Part shown: positions 24,142 through 32,927 of the stretch, one piece after another | Position numbering within the stretch: position 1 is the stretch's first letter | How the letters are laid out: each line of letters starts with the position of its first letter | Assembly: GCA_029239785.1 (NCBI GenBank) | Contig: JARBUG010000025.1 | Span: 1 to 38,597 of the forward strand | Source: Symbiobacteriaceae bacterium | Lineage (GTDB): Bacteria; Bacillota; Sulfobacillia; Symbiobacteriales; Symbiobacteriaceae | Length of the DNA: 38,597 nt | Direction: 5' to 3' | The notes under the pieces: generated by a model | Database searches by the model: none | The model's input: only the letters and a program-made list of their open reading frames with translations | What the model was told of the DNA's origin: nothing | Made by a program: the position numbers and the translations under genes

Positions 24142-25744
24142 ACACACGTGCTAACTGGTTGTAAATCAGCGCTTCGTACTCGCGGATCATCCGGTGGACC
24201 GAAAACGCTTCACTGGTCGATGCGATGCTGGCCCGCATCATGGAAATCCAGCGGTCCCGGTTCCCGTAGTACGTGGGCACGACCTCATGGGTCAGCACGT
24301 CATAGAGCTGGTTGGCATCGTACTCGTCCACATCGCCATGCTCGCCGCCGCCGAAGGCCCAGCCGTTGACCCCCTGCTGCACCGCCTCGGGCCACCAGCC
24401 GTCCGGTGTGCTCAGGTGGAGGGTGCCGTTCATGGCCGCCTTCATGCCCGACGTGCCAGACGCTTCCAGGGGAATGCGTGGGTTGTTCAACCACACATCG
24501 CAGCCTTGCGTCAGCAACCGCCCCACGCGCATGTCGTAGTTCTGGAGGAAGACCACGTGACCGGGGTACTCACGGGACTTGTGAACCAGATGACTGATAA
24601 TGCCCTTGCCGCCTTCATCGCGGGGGTGGGCCTTGCCCGCGAAAACCAGGTTCAGCCCGCCCTCCCGCAGGAGCGGATCGATGCGCCCGGGATCACGAAA
24701 AATGAGTGCAGAGCGCTTGTAGGCCGCAGCCCGGCGGGCGTAGCCGATCAGCAGGGTGTTCGGGTCCATCCAGGTACCGGTGCGGGCGTAAATCTCGTTC
24801 AGCAGTGCCCGCTTTGCTTCCTTGTGCGCGTTCCAGATCTCCTGGTCGGTGTTCGCAGCTGCGATGGCCGGGTTCTGCCAGGTACCGGGATGCACTCCGT
24901 TGGTGACGTGGATAATCGGCGCGGCGCCATGTACGTGGGCCCACATTTCGCGGGCCGTGTGGCCGTGCAGTTCGGAGACGGCGTTGGCAATGCGTGAGAG
25001 CCGCAGACCCGCGACCGTCATGTTGAACGGGTCGTCGCCCAGCGCGGACATTTGCTCCCAGGTGAGGCCATTGTTGGCGCCCATGGCAAACATGGCATCA
25101 AGCGGATGCCATTCGTTGCCCGCAGCCACCGGCGTGTGCGTGGTGAACACGACCATGTTGCGGACTTCGTTCCAGGCGTCCTGGAACGACCGGCCATCCT
25201 CCATCCGCCGTTGGATCAGTTCCGTGGCGGCCAGCACAGCATGTCCTTCGTTGAAATGATAGATTTCGGGGCGCATGCCCAGGGCTGTAAGCGCCCGGGC
25301 GCCGCCTATGCCCAGCACAATCTCCTGGGCGATCCGTTCGTCACGCCCGCCGCCGTAGAGGTGGGCCGTAATGTCGCGGTCGGGCTGTGCGTTCTCGGGG
25401 AGGTTGGTGTCCAGCATGAACAGGGGTGCGTTCCCAAAGTGGGTGGTCTTCCAGATGCGGATTGCCACCGGATGGTCTCGTACGGTAACGGAGATCCGGA
25501 CACCTGTGTCTTCCAGGAAGTCGTACCGGAAATCCGGGTATTTGTCAGTGGGCCAGCCGGAGTCGCCAATGAGCTGGGTGGTGTAGCCGTGGCGCCAGAG
25601 GATTCCGATGCCAACCAGGGGCAGGCCCAGGTCGGCCGCGCCTTTGAGGTAGTCGCCAGCCAGAATGCCAAGGCCGCCGGCGTAGGCATGCATCTCTTCG
25701 CTCAGGCCGTACTCCATGGAGAAGTAGGCGATTCGTGGATCCAT
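24140..25744 (-). CDS. glgP: Alpha-glucan phosphorylase, short form
   Basis: A GT35 phosphorylase that releases glucose-1-phosphate from glycogen or maltodextrin. At 534 residues it is much shorter than the classical enzyme (about 800) and belongs to the compact alpha-glucan family phosphorylases. It begins RIAYFSMEYGL, contains HFNEGHAVLA, THTPVAAGNEW and VTNGVHPGTW, and has the PLP-binding lysine in EASGTSGMKAAMNG (Lys435), then HLSTPDGWWPE. ATG 25744 has AAGGAGGG directly upstream; the longer frame to 25795 is unlikely. It converges on pgcA, and together they feed storage glucan into glycolysis. The upstream XRE regulator and 31-residue peptide gene are on the same strand. Confidence 0.92.
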   Translation of the reverse strand: MDPRIAYFSMEYGLSEEMHAYAGGLGILAGDYLKGAADLGLPLVGIGILWRHGYTTQLIGDSGWPTDKYPDFRYDFLEDTGVRISVTVRDHPVAIRIWKTTHFGNAPLFMLDTNLPENAQPDRDITAHLYGGGRDERIAQEIVLGIGGARALTALGMRPEIYHFNEGHAVLAATELIQRRMEDGRSFQDAWNEVRNMVVFTTHTPVAAGNEWHPLDAMFAMGANNGLTWEQMSALGDDPFNMTVAGLRLSRIANAVSELHGHTAREMWAHVHGAAPIIHVTNGVHPGTWQNPAIAAANTDQEIWNAHKEAKRALLNEIYARTGTWMDPNTLLIGYARRAAAYKRSALIFRDPGRIDPLLREGGLNLVFAGKAHPRDEGGKGIISHLVHKSREYPGHVVFLQNYDMRVGRLLTQGCDVWLNNPRIPLEASGTSGMKAAMNGTLHLSTPDGWWPEAVQQGVNGWAFGGGEHGDVDEYDANQLYDVLTHEVVPTYYGNRDRWISMMRASIASTSEAFSVHRMIREYEALIYNQLARV

Positions 25745-25840
25745 AGCGGACCCTCCTTGCTGTCGGGAAGAACGGTTGATTTCCGTGGGTACCATAGTGT
25801 TCTTCCGGCAAGGCTTATTTGTACAAGGGAATGCTTGGTG

Positions 25841-25936
25841 TCAGTGTTGGATGTACAGGGCGATCCACAAGGCGAGAGCCAGTCCGGTTACCATGCCCGC
25901 CAGGAACTCGGCGGGTAGTTTACGCAAACGGTTCAT
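25841..25936 (-). CDS. 31-residue single-pass membrane peptide
   Basis: A very short frame upstream of glgP on the same strand. ATG 25936 has a textbook Shine-Dalgarno (AAGGAG, about 10 nt away). The peptide starts MNRLRKLPAEF (basic) and continues as one hydrophobic helix, LAGMVTGLALALWIALYI, ending QH. Positive N-terminus plus helix predicts an inserted membrane peptide. No family is recognised. It lies between the XRE gene and glgP, possibly in one transcript. Confidence 0.6.
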   Translation of the reverse strand: MNRLRKLPAEFLAGMVTGLALALWIALYIQH

Positions 25937-26043
25937 GTGCGATCATCTCCTTCCTCAGATTCGGTTGGTCCCTACGAGTTATTCAGATACTCCAAGACCA
26001 GGCCGTCCAAGAAAGGCTTATGGCGCCGATCGCCCCGGTATGA

Positions 26044-26250
26044 CTAGAAGAAGGGGAACAATTCTCGCACAGATTTGCCCAGCACCATGGCCACGTGTGC
26101 GGCCTGCGCTGGGGTTGGCGCGGTTACCCCTGTCTCCCAGTTACTAATCGTCTGAACGCTCACGCGTACCGCTTGAGCCAAGTCTTTCTGGGTCATGCGG
26201 CGGACCTTACGCCAGTACCCCATTCGGATCTTCCACTGCCTGATTGCCAT
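26044..26250 (-). CDS. XRE-family helix-turn-helix regulator (68 aa)
   Basis: A single-domain DNA-binding protein of the lambda Cro/C1 type. The helix-turn-helix reads RRMTQKDLAQAVRVSVQTISNWETG, followed by APTPAQAAHVAMVLGKSVRELF. There is no ligand or peptidase domain. GAGGTGGG lies about 7 nt before ATG 26250. Its targets may include the divergent region to its right, which contains the short palindrome ACTGGCAGT (26273-26281), or the 31-residue peptide and glgP downstream. Confidence 0.88.
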   Translation of the reverse strand: MAIRQWKIRMGYWRKVRRMTQKDLAQAVRVSVQTISNWETGVTAPTPAQAAHVAMVLGKSVRELFPFF

Positions 26251-26383
26251 GACCTGCCCACCTCATCATAAAACTGGCAGTAGTGATTATGGTCACGGAC
26301 CCAGGTCGCTAAACGGCATTACCCTGGGCTTGGCGGGTGAACATACCGCTGTGCAACCCGAACAGAAGGGGGAACGCACCCAG

Positions 26384-26602
26384 ATGAAAATTACGCCCGA
26401 TACCCTGGTCAGCGAAGTGCTGGAAGCCCGGCCCGATGCCACAAAGGTCTTCGAGAAATACGGCGTGCACGTGACGCTGGAGTGCAGCGGCGTCCTGGAC
26501 AACCCCCTGGATCTTTGCGAGACAATGTGCGGCATCGACGACTTTACGTCGTTCATGACGGACCTGCAGACGTTCATGGAGTCAGCACCGGAGCAACCAT
26601 AG
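26384..26602 (+). CDS. DUF1858-like small protein
   Basis: A 72-residue protein beginning MKITPDTLVSEVLEARPDATKVFEKYG, the pattern of DUF1858 domains, which are small helical and often linked to redox or Fe-S proteins. Cysteines are present in TLECSG, LDLCE and TMCGI. GGGGGA lies 10 nt before ATG 26384; the longer upstream frame looks non-coding. It is followed by a strong terminator, so it is a one-gene transcript, divergent from the XRE gene. Confidence 0.75.
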   Translation: MKITPDTLVSEVLEARPDATKVFEKYGVHVTLECSGVLDNPLDLCETMCGIDDFTSFMTDLQTFMESAPEQP

Positions 26603-26614
26603 GAAGCCGCGAAG

Positions 26615-26640
26615 CGCCCCGGTGGTCAACCACCGGGGCG
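26615..26640 (+). terminator. Rho-independent terminator after the DUF1858-like gene
   Basis: CGCCCCGGTGG (26615-26625) pairs perfectly over 11 bp with 26630-26640 around TCAA, followed by TTTCG. Confidence 0.85.
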
Positions 26641-26754
26641 TTTCGCCAGCTCCGCCAAATTCCGACTTGCGAAGGACACCGGCCTCCTCACAACGAATAC
26701 TCCCGACTCGTCACGGTGCGCGCACCACTCGCCGCTCGGGAGGAGAACCCCCAC

Positions 26755-27732
26755 ATGAAACTCTCTATCCGGACCATCGTCCGGATCTTGCTCGCCCTAC
26801 TCCTTGGCACAGCCGCTTTCGGGCTCTTCAACAACATCTTCGGCGTCATCGGACGGCCGTTGCTCGCTGGAGCGACCCAGGTCGTCGATACCGGCGAAAC
26901 CCTGCGCTTTGTCATTGTGGCACCGCAATACGACCACCCCTACTGGGAACAGGTCCGGCGCGGCGCCGTGGCCATGGGCGCCAAGGTCGGCGTTCATGTC
27001 GACTTTTACGGTCCCCGCCGGGCCTCAATTGATGAGCAGGCCCAGCTCCTGGACCAGGCCACCATGGCGCAGGTCGACGGCATTATCACCCAGGGCGTGC
27101 ACGACCCCCAAATCGACCAGGCCATCGACAAGGCCGTCAACCGGGGCATCCCCGTGATTACGGTGGATACCGACTCCCCCGGCCCGCGCCTGGCCTACGT
27201 GGGCAGCGACAACTATACCGCCGGGCAGCGCGCCGCACAGGATTTGCTCAAGCGGCTGACCGGCCCGGCCGTCATCGGCATCATCCGGGGCAACCTGGGC
27301 CCTGAGCAGGCGGACGACCGCGTGCGCGGCTTTCGCGATGCGCTCGCCGATGTGCCCGACGTACGCATTGCCGCCGTCGAAACATCCGATCTGACCCGCA
27401 CGGCGGCCGGCCAGCAGGCGCTGAAAATCCGCCAGGAGCATCCTGACGTGAATGTCTTTTATGGCACCACCGCCCTGGACGCCGTAGGTGTGGTGCAAAG
27501 CCTGACCACCGAGGGCATGGAAGGTCGGCTCATGGTAATCGGGTGGGATGACGTTGGCGAGGCCGCTGAACTAGCCGGCCGCGGCTTCATCGACAGCGTT
27601 GTGCACCAGGTGCCGGAGGAGATGGGCAGCCGGGCGGTGACGCTAATGGAAGCCTACCTGCGCCGTGACCTGCGGCCGCAGCCGATCAACTTCCTGCCAG
27701 TTCAACTGCGGGGAGGGGTGGAAGCGAAATGA
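26755..27732 (+). CDS. Membrane-anchored sugar-binding sensor protein (periplasmic-binding family)
   Basis: A 325-residue protein with an N-terminal hydrophobic helix (VRILLALLLGTAAFGLF) and no lipobox, followed by a type I periplasmic-binding fold: FVIVAPQYDHPYWEQVRRGA, VDGIITQGVHDPQ, GIPVITVDTD, YVGSDNYTAG, then FYGTTALDAVGVVQ and IGWDDV. It lies first in an operon with a LytS/YesM kinase, whose start overlaps its stop in ATGA. That placement matches three-component sugar-sensing systems such as XylFII-LytS-YesN of clostridia, where an anchored binding protein presents sugar to the kinase. A sensory role is therefore more likely than transport. GGAGGAG lies upstream of ATG 26755; a longer frame exists but is not supported. 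Confidence 0.85.
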   Translation: MKLSIRTIVRILLALLLGTAAFGLFNNIFGVIGRPLLAGATQVVDTGETLRFVIVAPQYDHPYWEQVRRGAVAMGAKVGVHVDFYGPRRASIDEQAQLLDQATMAQVDGIITQGVHDPQIDQAIDKAVNRGIPVITVDTDSPGPRLAYVGSDNYTAGQRAAQDLLKRLTGPAVIGIIRGNLGPEQADDRVRGFRDALADVPDVRIAAVETSDLTRTAAGQQALKIRQEHPDVNVFYGTTALDAVGVVQSLTTEGMEGRLMVIGWDDVGEAAELAGRGFIDSVVHQVPEEMGSRAVTLMEAYLRRDLRPQPINFLPVQLRGGVEAK

Positions 27733-29246
27733 GGCTGACATCACTCCAAATGCGTGTGACAGCCACCTTCCTCGGCATTATCGTCGTGCTGACCGTGGTG
27801 GCGCTGTCGATCCTGATCCACGCCCGCAATACCGCGGCAATCTATGAGAACGGCATTTCGGCCCTGGTGAAAATCGCCGACCTGACCCAGGCGGTGGACG
27901 AAGGCGCCCGGGCCGTAGGCAAGCTTGCCTCCGAATCCGATCCCGAGAAGGCTACCGAAGCATTCCGCCCAATCGAGGAGCGCATTTACCAGCTGCGAGA
28001 GCTGCTTCCAACCAGCACCCAGCACCCGGACTCGGTCTGGATCATGCACGACCTGAACAACATGGCCAACTCCTTCCTCGTGGAAGCCGGCGCCGCCGTC
28101 CATGCGCTCCGCCGTGACGATCCCGAGAGCTACTTCAAGCACGACCGCGAAGCTGCCACCATCGCCCAGGCGGTGCGTGAAACGGCCGATCGCCTGCTCG
28201 CCAAGGAGTTAGAGCGCTACAGCACCGTCTACCCGGAGGTAATCCGACGGAATCGCGAGCTGCAGGCCAACAACATGATCAGCCTGGCAGCCCTGACCAT
28301 TGTGGCGTTCGGCTTTGCCTGGGGCTTTGCCAAATCGGTCACAGAGCCCCTGCAGGATTTGTCCAGGGCTGCCCAGCGCATTGCTGACGGCGACCTGAGC
28401 GGCCCCGCAGTCGCCCTGGGTGCCAGCAGTGAGATTCAGACGCTCGGCTACGCGTTCAACCACATGCAGAACAGCATCCGCCTGCACGTCACCGACCTGC
28501 AGGAGAAGGCCGACCTCGAGCGGCGCCTGCAGGCCGAAGAGTTGGAGAACCTGCAAATAAACAGCCTGCTGCGTGAAGTGGAGTTGCGGGCGCTGCAAAG
28601 CCAGGTCAACCCGCACTTCCTGTTCAACACCCTGAACATGGTGGCCAAAACAGCGCTGATCGAAGGCGCAGAGCAGACCCGCGAACTGATGGAAACTGTG
28701 GCAGATTTGCTCCGCTACAGCCTCCGCGACCTGGATCGCCCGGTGACGCTCGGTGCCGAACTGGACCAGGTAGAGCGGTACATGACCATTCAGGGGCGTC
28801 GATTTGGCGAGCGGACCCGCTTTGTTATGAACGTGACCGATGAAGCAGTGCTTACGTCTCCGCTGCCTTGCCTGACACTCCAGCCACTGGTTGAGAACGC
28901 GCTCATTCATGGCATTGGCAACCGGGAAGAAGGAGGCACCGTAACGCTCGACGTCCGCCGAGTGAGCGACCGTATCATCGTATCGATCAGTGATGACGGT
29001 GAGGGGATACAGCCCGAGCGACTGGCGCTGCTGAACGAGGGCGCAGCCGCCTCGGCGCCCGGGGCAGGTTCTGCCCCCGGCGGTCATACCACTGGCATCG
29101 GCATTCAAAACGTGCGCCGCCGCCTTGATCTCTTCTACCGGAGCGATGCCGACCTCATCGTCACCAGCACGCCCGGCCTCGGCACAACCATCACTATCAA
29201 CCTGCCTGCAAAGGGGGGCGACGAACATGCGCATCCTCGTAGCTGA
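27729..29246 (+). CDS. LytS/YesM-type sensor histidine kinase
   Basis: A 505-residue kinase: a membrane helix near residues 10-30, an extracytoplasmic helical domain to about 180, a second membrane helix (MISLAALTIVAFGFAWGF), HAMP, a short coiled coil, then a His_kinase domain with phosphoacceptor His296 in QVNPHFLFNTL. The ATPase part has NALIHGI, SDDGEGIQ and GIGIQNVRRRLDL. All motifs look intact. It is coupled by ATGA overlap to the upstream binding protein and overlaps the regulator start by 20 nt. The ligand is probably an aldose, judged from the neighbouring XylF-like and MglB proteins. Confidence 0.93.
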   Translation: MRLTSLQMRVTATFLGIIVVLTVVALSILIHARNTAAIYENGISALVKIADLTQAVDEGARAVGKLASESDPEKATEAFRPIEERIYQLRELLPTSTQHPDSVWIMHDLNNMANSFLVEAGAAVHALRRDDPESYFKHDREAATIAQAVRETADRLLAKELERYSTVYPEVIRRNRELQANNMISLAALTIVAFGFAWGFAKSVTEPLQDLSRAAQRIADGDLSGPAVALGASSEIQTLGYAFNHMQNSIRLHVTDLQEKADLERRLQAEELENLQINSLLREVELRALQSQVNPHFLFNTLNMVAKTALIEGAEQTRELMETVADLLRYSLRDLDRPVTLGAELDQVERYMTIQGRRFGERTRFVMNVTDEAVLTSPLPCLTLQPLVENALIHGIGNREEGGTVTLDVRRVSDRIIVSISDDGEGIQPERLALLNEGAAASAPGAGSAPGGHTTGIGIQNVRRRLDLFYRSDADLIVTSTPGLGTTITINLPAKGGDEHAHPRS

Positions 29247-30552
29247 CGACGAACCAATTGAACGCACAGCCCTCAAGGTCATCGTGCAGCGCTATGTTCC
29301 CGGCGCCGAGGTCGTAGGCGAAGCCTGCACGGGCCGCCAGGCTGTGGAGCTGGCCGAAACCCTCCGCCCCGACGTGATTCTGATGGACATTAACATGCCT
29401 GGTATGACCGGGCTGGAAGCGCTCCGCGAAATTCGTGACCGCAGCCCAGCGGTCCGGTGCCTCATCGTTTCCGCCTACGACCACTTCCATTTCGCGCAGG
29501 AAGCCCTCCGCCTCGGCGCCGTCGACTACCTGCTCAAGCCCGTCAAGCAGAACCAGATGGTCGACGTACTGGGCCGCCTGGTCAACGAAATCCACCAGGA
29601 GCGCCAGCGCCGGCAAGATGAGCTCAAGCGTAAGGAACAGTTCCGCCAGCTCCTGCCCCTGGCGGAAGAAGAGCTTGCCAGCCTGCTGGCCAGCGGTCAG
29701 AGCACCACCCGTACCACCGACCTGCTCGATATGCTCAAGCTTCGCTTCGACGCCGGCCTCTGCATGGTGGCAGGCCTTGGTGCCAACAGTGTGGCCAGCG
29801 GCCTCGCAGGCGCCGACCGGACCGCCACCATTCGCGACGCCAAGGCCCAGTTGGGTGAAGTGGCCCGGTCACTTTGCACCTGCGCCGTCGGCCACTGGCA
29901 GGAAGACCATGTCACCATCATGATCGAGTTAGATGTGGCCGATGATGAGTACCAGGTCCGCGTTTGGTCGATGGAACTGGCCCGCCGCCTGCGCGACCGA
30001 ATGAAGGAGCTGACCGGCGTCCGCTTCCGCATTGGCATCGGGGAGCCCTACAGCGGGCGGGAATACCTGGCCCGCTCCCACGCTGAAGCCATGGCCGCCT
30101 TCCGCTTCGAAGGCGTCTCCGATAAGGTGATCCACTTCGGCGACCTGGGTGACCAGGAGGCAGCCGAGCCCGAAGCGGGCGAGGATAACACCGGCGCCGC
30201 CGCCGGCGTCTGGCAGCCTACCCCGGGCATTATCCGCACAGTGGAGCAGGGCAAGCGGTACATCGCCCAGCACCTGTCAGAAGAGCTTACGCTGGAAAAA
30301 GTCGCCCGCGAGGTCGCCCTCACCCCGTACTACTTCGGGAAAATCTTCAGCCGCCTGACCGGGCAGACCGTCATGGACTACCTGACCCGGGCCCGCATCG
30401 ACCAGGCCAAACAGCTCCTGGCCAACCCGGAAATCAGCATCAAGGAAGCCTGCTTTGCCGTGGGCTACAGCGACCCCAACTACTTCAGCCGGGTTTTCAA
30501 AAAAGTGACCGGCCAGACTCCCTCGGAGTACAGGACGGCCACTACCCCATAA
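29227..30552 (+). CDS. YesN-type response regulator with AraC DNA-binding domain
   Basis: A 441-residue regulator. The receiver domain starts MRILVADDEP, with phosphoacceptor Asp54 in VILMDINMPGM and the lysine in YLLKPVK. A central region of about 200 residues follows, then a C-terminal AraC-type double helix-turn-helix (LTLEKVAREVALTPYYFGKI and IKEACFAVGYSDPNYFSRVF). ATG 29227 has AAGGGGGG 8 nt upstream and lies inside the end of the kinase gene. It most likely activates the xylF-mglBAC genes downstream in response to sugar. Confidence 0.93.
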   Translation: MRILVADDEPIERTALKVIVQRYVPGAEVVGEACTGRQAVELAETLRPDVILMDINMPGMTGLEALREIRDRSPAVRCLIVSAYDHFHFAQEALRLGAVDYLLKPVKQNQMVDVLGRLVNEIHQERQRRQDELKRKEQFRQLLPLAEEELASLLASGQSTTRTTDLLDMLKLRFDAGLCMVAGLGANSVASGLAGADRTATIRDAKAQLGEVARSLCTCAVGHWQEDHVTIMIELDVADDEYQVRVWSMELARRLRDRMKELTGVRFRIGIGEPYSGREYLARSHAEAMAAFRFEGVSDKVIHFGDLGDQEAAEPEAGEDNTGAAAGVWQPTPGIIRTVEQGKRYIAQHLSEELTLEKVAREVALTPYYFGKIFSRLTGQTVMDYLTRARIDQAKQLLANPEISIKEACFAVGYSDPNYFSRVFKKVTGQTPSEYRTATTP

Positions 30553-30566
30553 ACAGGAGAAACACC

Positions 30567-31619
30567 ATGCGCAAACCGGTTGCGCTCCTATTGCTGCTGG
30601 CTATGACGCTGCTCTCCGCCTGCGCTACGCAGAACCCCGGGGCCAATTCGCCGCAGCGCCGCATTCGCATTGGCTTCTCGATGGACACCCTCGCCGAAGA
30701 ACGTTGGCAGCGCGACCGCGACCTCTTCGTGGCCAGAGCCCGCGAACTGGGCGCCGAAGTGCTCATTCAGGCTGCCGCCGGCGACGACGACCTCCAGCTG
30801 TCCCAGGCCGAAAACATGCTTCGCCGTGGCATTGATGTGCTGGTGATCGTACCGCACAACGCCCGCGCCATGGCCCCGGTCGTCACCAAGGCGCATGAGG
30901 CCGGTGTCAAGGTCATCGCCTACGACCGCCTGATTCTGGATGCCGACGTCGACCTGTACGTCTCCTTTGACAGCGAACGGGTCGGTGAGCTGCAGGCACA
31001 GGATATGCTCCGCCGGGTGCCCAAGGGCAACTACGTGTACGTTGGCGGCGCCCCCACCGACAACAACGCCTCGCTGTTGCGGGCCGGCGTCATGAAGGTG
31101 CTCCAGCCCCACATCGACCGGGGCGACATCAGGCTGGTTTCTGACCAGTTTACCCCTGAATGGCTGCCGGAACGGGCTGGCGGTCAAATGGCCGAAGCCC
31201 TCACCAAGACCCAGGGCAAGATCGACGCGGTGATCTGCGCCAACGACGGCACCGCCGGCGGCGTTGTGCAGGCGCTCTACCAACACGGCCTGGCTGGTCG
31301 GATTCCCGTGGCCGGGCAGGACGCCGACCTTGCAGCCGTGCGGCGCCTGGTGGATGGCACCCAGGTCCTGACCGTGTATAAGCCCATTCGCCTGCTGGCG
31401 ACCAAGGCGGCCGAAACCGCCGTTGCCATGGCGACCGGCAAGGAGTACGTGACGAACCACACCGTCAACAACGGCTACGGCAAGGTCGGGGCGTTCCTGC
31501 TGCCGCCCGTTCCGGTCACTTTCCGCACCATGCGCGAGACCGTCATCAAAGATGGCTTCCACCAGGAGTCGGACATTTTCGGTCCCGCCAAACCAGATCA
31601 ACCCAGCGATGGGCACTAG
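30567..31619 (+). CDS. xylF: XylF-like sugar-binding lipoprotein
   Basis: A 350-residue lipoprotein (lipobox LSAC, Cys19) closely similar to E. coli D-xylose-binding XylF: ERWQRDRDLFV, NMLRRGIDVLVIVPHN, VIAYDRLILDADVDLYVSFD, GGAPTDNNASLLRAGVMKVL, ICANDGTAGGVVQAL, VAGQDADLAAVRR, TVYKPIRLLA and ETVIKDGFHQES. It would capture xylose or a related sugar outside the membrane. No xylG or xylH follows; the only ATPase and permease nearby are mglA and mglC. It may deliver to MglAC, pair with a distant permease, or help sensing. AGGAGA lies 7 nt before ATG, 14 nt after the regulator gene. Confidence 0.9.
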   Translation: MRKPVALLLLLAMTLLSACATQNPGANSPQRRIRIGFSMDTLAEERWQRDRDLFVARARELGAEVLIQAAAGDDDLQLSQAENMLRRGIDVLVIVPHNARAMAPVVTKAHEAGVKVIAYDRLILDADVDLYVSFDSERVGELQAQDMLRRVPKGNYVYVGGAPTDNNASLLRAGVMKVLQPHIDRGDIRLVSDQFTPEWLPERAGGQMAEALTKTQGKIDAVICANDGTAGGVVQALYQHGLAGRIPVAGQDADLAAVRRLVDGTQVLTVYKPIRLLATKAAETAVAMATGKEYVTNHTVNNGYGKVGAFLLPPVPVTFRTMRETVIKDGFHQESDIFGPAKPDQPSDGH

Positions 31620-31727
31620 GACAAATTCGCCTGTCAGTGCTAGACACATTCGTCGAAACCAGCCGATTTCGGCTCCAATTGGTCCTGTAAGAGGCAGAAT
31701 CATTGCAGGGCGTAAAGGTTAATGTTT

Positions 31728-31736
31728 TGTTATGAT
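31728..31736 (+). promoter_or_regulatory. Extended -10 promoter candidate for mglB
   Basis: TGT followed by TATGAT (31731-31736) fits an extended -10 element. No good -35 is seen at 16-18 nt, which would suit activation by the YesN-type regulator. The start codon is 59 nt downstream of the element. The 175-nt gap also holds a small stem (AGCCG/CGGCT near 31661-31674) and a CCAATTGG palindrome. Confidence 0.4.
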
Positions 31737-31794
31737 CTCTTCAGGGTGATTCGCCCCGTTCATAGATCTCCACACTCACAAGGGGGAAACGACT

Positions 31795-32859
31795 TTGAAG
31801 AAGCTCATGGCGACCCTGCTGGCCTCTAGCATGCTGCTCGCCGCTTGCGGCGGTGCCAAGACCACCGAGACCAAGCCCGCCGACACCAAGCCCAGCACCA
31901 CGGCTGCCGCTCCCGCCGCTGGCAAGCCCAAGATCGGTGTTACCATCTACAAGTACGACGACAACTTCATGTCCTTCGTGCGCCGTTCGATCGAGAAGAA
32001 CAACGCCACGGCCGACCTGCTCATGAACGACTCCCAGAACGACCAGGGCAAGCAGAACGAGCAGGTTGACACCATGATTTCCAAGGGCGTCAAGTCCCTG
32101 GCCATCAACCTCGTCAACCCGCAGGGCGCTGCCACCATCATCGCCAAGGCGAAGGCTGCCAACATCCCCGTCATCTTCTTCAACAAGGAGCCTTCCCAGG
32201 CTGACCTGAAGAGCTATGACAAGGCTTGGTACGTTGGTACCAACTCCTCCGAGTCCGGCGTCATGATGGGCCAGATCATCATCGACTCCTGGAAGGCCAA
32301 CCCCGCCTGGGACAAGAACAAGGACGGCAAGATCCAGTACGTCATGCTGAAGGGCGAGCCCGGACATCCGGACGCCGAAGCCCGCACCAAGTTCTCCATC
32401 GAGGCCGTCGAGAAGGCTGGCCTGAAGGTCGAGAAGCTCGAAGAGCAGACCGGCATGTGGGACTCCGTCAAGGGTAAGGAACTGATGGACGCCTGGATCG
32501 CCAAGCACGGCGACAAGATCGAGTACGTCGTCGCCAACAACGACGGCATGGCTCTCGGCGCCATCCAGTCCCTGAAGGCCAACGGCTACTTCAAGAACAA
32601 CAAGTTCATGCCCGTCGTCGCCGTTGACGCCATCCCCGACGCCCTGACCCAGATCAAGGAAGGCACCATGGTCGGCTCCGTCCTGAACGACGCCAAGAAC
32701 CAGGGCCAGGCCACCTTCGATCTCGCCCTGAACGTTGCCAACGGCAAGGCTCCGATCGACGGCACCAAGTGGAAGCTCGGCGAAGACAAGGCCGTTCGCG
32801 TGCCTTACCTGGCCATTACCAAGGCTAACATCGCCGTGGCTGAGGAAGCTTATAAGTAA
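31795..32859 (+). CDS. mglB: Galactose/glucose-binding lipoprotein MglB
   Basis: A 354-residue substrate-binding lipoprotein (lipobox LAAC, Cys18) with an Ala/Thr/Lys/Pro linker, then a domain closely similar to E. coli MglB: YKYDDNFMSFVR, LLMNDSQNDQGKQNEQ, SLAINLVNPQGA, VIFFNKEPS, LKGEPGHPDAEARTKFS, ANNDGMALGAIQSLK and SVLNDAKNQGQATFDLA. The calcium loop of the E. coli protein is kept as DKNKDGKIQ. It captures galactose or glucose for MglA-MglC. The start is TTG with AGGGGG about 8 nt upstream. Codon use is strongly biased (nearly all Lys AAG, Asn AAC), suggesting high expression. The 3' end is involved in a local duplication. Confidence 0.95.
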   Translation: MKKLMATLLASSMLLAACGGAKTTETKPADTKPSTTAAAPAAGKPKIGVTIYKYDDNFMSFVRRSIEKNNATADLLMNDSQNDQGKQNEQVDTMISKGVKSLAINLVNPQGAATIIAKAKAANIPVIFFNKEPSQADLKSYDKAWYVGTNSSESGVMMGQIIIDSWKANPAWDKNKDGKIQYVMLKGEPGHPDAEARTKFSIEAVEKAGLKVEKLEEQTGMWDSVKGKELMDAWIAKHGDKIEYVVANNDGMALGAIQSLKANGYFKNNKFMPVVAVDAIPDALTQIKEGTMVGSVLNDAKNQGQATFDLALNVANGKAPIDGTKWKLGEDKAVRVPYLAITKANIAVAEEAYK

Positions 32860-32908
32860 GGCTTGGTCCTTCGATTGCTTGGTCCTTCGATTGAAGCTTA
32901 GAAGTAAG
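32845..32908 (+). repeat. Nested short duplication at the 3' end of mglB (A-B-B-A')
   Basis: GCTTGGTCCTTCGATT occurs twice in tandem (32861-32876 and 32877-32892). It is flanked by GAAGCTTATAAGTAAG (32845-32860, containing the mglB stop) and a 15/16 copy GAAGCTTAGAAGTAAG (32893-32908). Confidence 0.9.
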
Positions 32909-32927
32909 ATCTGATCTTCATCAGGCA

